NCBI GenBank assembly: GCA_016880225.1
Contig: JAEHDT010000018.1
Span: forward strand, 1-6,211
Length of the DNA: 6,211 nucleotides
Direction: 5' to 3'
DNA from: Gemmatimonadota bacterium
GTDB lineage: Bacteria; Gemmatimonadota; Gemmatimonadetes; Gemmatimonadales; GWC2-71-9
Below the pieces are notes generated by a model, which worked only from the letters and a program-made list of their open reading frames with translations, searched no databases and was not told the origin of the DNA. The position numbers and the translations under genes were made by a program. Positions 3,962 through 6,211 of the stretch are shown in pieces; within the stretch, counting starts at the first letter, position 1; every line of letters starts with the position of its first letter.

Positions 3962-6211
3962 ATGAAGCTCTCCGAGACCTCCATCCGTCGTCCGGTGCTG
4001 GCCAGCATGATCTCGGCCGCGCTGGTGCTGTTCGGCGTCATCGGGTACAACCGGTTGTCCGTGCGCGAGCTCCCGGACATCGACCCTCCCATCATTTCGG
4101 TATCGACCACGCTCCCCGGCGCCAACGCGCAGGTGGTGGAGACGGCGGTCACCGACGTGCTCGAGGAGGAGCTCTCGACCATCCAGGGGCTGCGCACGCT
4201 CACCAGCACCTCGCAGGAAGAGGTGTCGAACATCACCCTCGAGTTCAACCTGGACCGCCCCGTGGACGTGGCCGCGCAGGACGTGCGCGACAAGGTCTCT
4301 CGGGTGCGGGGGCGGCTCCCGGTAGACGTGCTCGAGCCCGTGATCGCGAAGCAGCAGGCCGACGCGCAACCATTCTTCTGGTTGGCCGTGAGCAGCCCGA
4401 ACTACGACCTGATGCAGCTCTCCGACGTCGCCGACCGGCTGGTCAAGGCGCGGCTGCAGAGTCTCGCGGGTGTCGGCAGCGCCGGGGTGTACGGCGAGCG
4501 GCGCTTCGCAATGCGGGTGTGGGTGCAGCCTGCCCAGCTGTCGGCGCGGAACCTCACCGTCCAGGACGTGGAAAGCGCGATCACCGCGCGCAACGTCGAG
4601 ATTCCCGCCGGCCGCATCGAATCGACGCAGCGGGAGTTCTCGGTCCGGTCCCTGGGCGAGCCGAAGACGCCGCAGGAGTTCGGCGAACTGGTGGTGGCGA
4701 GTCAGGGCGGGCAGGTCATCAAGCTCAAGGATGTGGCGACCGTCGAGCTCGGGCCGGAGGATAACCGCTCGATATTCCGCTTCGATGGAAATCCGGCGGT
4801 CGCCATCGGCGTCGTCCGGCAGTCCAAGGCGAACCTCATCGACGTGGCGCAGCGCATCCGCGAGGCTATTCCCGGCATCCAGCAGACGCTGCCCCCGGGC
4901 GTCAGGCTCCAAATCGCGTTCGATGGCTCCGTGTTCGTCACGCACTCGATCAACGACGCGCGTCTGACGCTCCTGATCGCGGCGATCCTCGTCGTGCTGA
5001 TCATCTTCGTGTTCCTGCGGAACCTGCGGGCGACCGTGATTCCAGGGCTCGCGATCCCGACGTCGATCGTGGCGACGTTCGCGATCATGTACTTCCTGGG
5101 GTTCTCGATCAACAACTTCACGCTGCTCGCGCTCACGATCGCCATCGGCATTGTGGTCGACGACGCCATCATCGTGCTCGAGAACGCCTACCGGCACCAG
5201 GAGGAGCTGAACGAGGCGCCGGAGCAGGCCGCGGTGAACGGCACCAACGAGATCGGCTTCGCCGTGATCGCGACGACGATCGCGCTCGTGGCCGTGTTTA
5301 CGCCGCTCGGGTTCCTGCGCGGCTCGACGGGACGCCTGTTGAGCGAGTTCGGGATCGCGGTCGCCGGGGCCGTGGTGATTTCCGGATTCGTGGCGCTCAC
5401 GTTGACGCCGATGCTGTGCGCCAAGGTGCTGCGCGTGCCGCACGAGCACGGGGCGGTCTTCAAGATGTTGGAGCGAGGGTTCAACGCCGTCGCCGAGCGC
5501 TACGCGAAGCTGCTCGAGACGGCCCTCAGGCATCGGGGTATTGTGGCGGCCGGGACGGCCGTGACTGTGGCCCTGGCGGTCGTGTTGTACCGGAACCTCG
5601 AGCAGGAGCTCATTCCCGACGACGACCGTGGGTTCTTCCTGGTGGTGGCGTCGGCGCCCGAGGGCGCGTCGCTCGAATACACGGACGGCTACGTGCGCCA
5701 GATCGAGCAGATCATCGGCAAGACCCCGGGTGTCCAGGGGTACTTCACGATCATCGGCGGATTCACCGGAGGTGTCAACCAGTCGTTTGTCGGCGTCATC
5801 ATGAAGGATTGGAGCGAGCGTCACAACACCGTCCAGCAGACGGTGGGCATGCTGTTCCCGCAGCTGTTCGGGATCGCGGGGGTGCGCGCGTTCCCGTACG
5901 CGCCGGGAGCGCTCGGCTTCAGCCAGCCGGTGCAGTTCGTGGTGCAGAATCCCGATTTCGCGCGACTCGCCCAGGCCATGGACACGCTCGTGCCGCAGGC
6001 GCGCGCCATCAAGGGCCTCACGAACGTGGACACCGACTTGCGCTTCAACAAGCCGGAGCTGCGCGTCACCTTCGACCGGGACCGGGCGGAAGACCTCGGG
6101 GTTCCCGTGCGCGACGTCGCGGCCGCCCTCCAGACGGTCCTCGGCGGCCGCCGGGTCAGCACGTTCACCCGCAACGACAAGCTGTACTACGTGATGGTGC
6201 AACTCGACCGC
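3962..6211 (+). CDS. RND (HAE-1/AcrB-type) inner-membrane efflux transporter, C-terminus cut by window edge
   Basis: Proton-driven inner-membrane pump, expected to work as a trimer with a periplasmic adaptor and an outer-membrane channel to expel drugs or other small molecules. The frame is open for 750 codons (family about 1030) and leaves the window without a stop. It begins MKLSETSIRRPVLASM with TM1 at about 11-32. A periplasmic porter region follows (LPDIDPPIISV, TLPGANAQVVE, VLEEELSTIQGL, VRDKVSRVRGRLP). TM2-TM6 lie at about 335-480, TM7 at about 526-543, then the second periplasmic loop to the edge. The TM4 proton-relay pair is present as GIVVDDAIIVLEN, D400 and D401, equivalent to AcrB D407/D408. 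YFTIIGGFTGG...MKDWSER matches the switch-loop region. The partner lysine in TM10 lies beyond the window. An in-frame TGA at 3932 and the family-typical N-terminus fix the ATG. No adaptor gene precedes it. Substrate unknown. Confidence 0.95.
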   Translation, partial: MKLSETSIRRPVLASMISAALVLFGVIGYNRLSVRELPDIDPPIISVSTTLPGANAQVVETAVTDVLEEELSTIQGLRTLTSTSQEEVSNITLEFNLDRPVDVAAQDVRDKVSRVRGRLPVDVLEPVIAKQQADAQPFFWLAVSSPNYDLMQLSDVADRLVKARLQSLAGVGSAGVYGERRFAMRVWVQPAQLSARNLTVQDVESAITARNVEIPAGRIESTQREFSVRSLGEPKTPQEFGELVVASQGGQVIKLKDVATVELGPEDNRSIFRFDGNPAVAIGVVRQSKANLIDVAQRIREAIPGIQQTLPPGVRLQIAFDGSVFVTHSINDARLTLLIAAILVVLIIFVFLRNLRATVIPGLAIPTSIVATFAIMYFLGFSINNFTLLALTIAIGIVVDDAIIVLENAYRHQEELNEAPEQAAVNGTNEIGFAVIATTIALVAVFTPLGFLRGSTGRLLSEFGIAVAGAVVISGFVALTLTPMLCAKVLRVPHEHGAVFKMLERGFNAVAERYAKLLETALRHRGIVAAGTAVTVALAVVLYRNLEQELIPDDDRGFFLVVASAPEGASLEYTDGYVRQIEQIIGKTPGVQGYFTIIGGFTGGVNQSFVGVIMKDWSERHNTVQQTVGMLFPQLFGIAGVRAFPYAPGALGFSQPVQFVVQNPDFARLAQAMDTLVPQARAIKGLTNVDTDLRFNKPELRVTFDRDRAEDLGVPVRDVAAALQTVLGGRRVSTFTRNDKLYYVMVQLDR

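Noticed and set aside
3536..6202. An 888-codon open frame on the minus strand opposite the pump gene
   Set aside because: It is antisense to a clearly conserved RND transporter. Its translation is dominated by Arg, His, Asp and Glu without domain motifs, the usual shadow of high-GC codon bias.

Overview
This is a high-GC bacterial chromosomal window. Gene starts and domain style point to a Gemmatimonadota-like organism, or a similar high-GC, soil or metagenome-type lineage. The best taxonomic clue is the kinase N-terminus: a short ARLQAAL lead-in, then YTIERELGRGGMATVYLARD and VLRPELAATLGPERFL. This style is very common among the many Ser/Thr kinases of Gemmatimonadota. The assignment is inference from sequence style, not a database result.

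Layout: two divergent units flank a 293-bp intergenic region (3669-3961). Leftward (minus strand), in transcription order, are a 790-aa membrane Ser/Thr protein kinase with a C-terminal TPR-like sensor (3668-1296), an unrecognised 127-aa protein (1266-883), an OsmC/Ohr-family protein (816-295) and the first 97 codons of a class I SAM-dependent methyltransferase (291-1, cut by the left edge). Gaps are 29, 66 and 3 nt with no evident terminator, so a four-gene operon is plausible. Rightward (plus strand) is a long RND/HAE-1 efflux pump gene (3962 onward). It is open for 750 codons and cut by the right edge, so it ends without a stop codon in the window.

The intergenic region holds a convincing sigma70-type promoter for the kinase. 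A perfect 9-bp inverted repeat with a 2-nt centre (3717-3736) covers its -35 element and is a good operator candidate. The pump start has no Shine-Dalgarno sequence but has a TANNNT-like -10 only 10 nt upstream, so a leaderless or near-leaderless transcript is possible.

Functionally, the leftward unit pairs an envelope-spanning signalling kinase with a probable peroxide/thiol-stress protein and a methyltransferase, and the rightward gene exports small molecules. A shared stress-response theme is possible but unproven. No RNA gene, CRISPR array, insertion sequence or phage gene was seen. The window looks like an ordinary chromosomal region with several small oddities, not an obvious new system.
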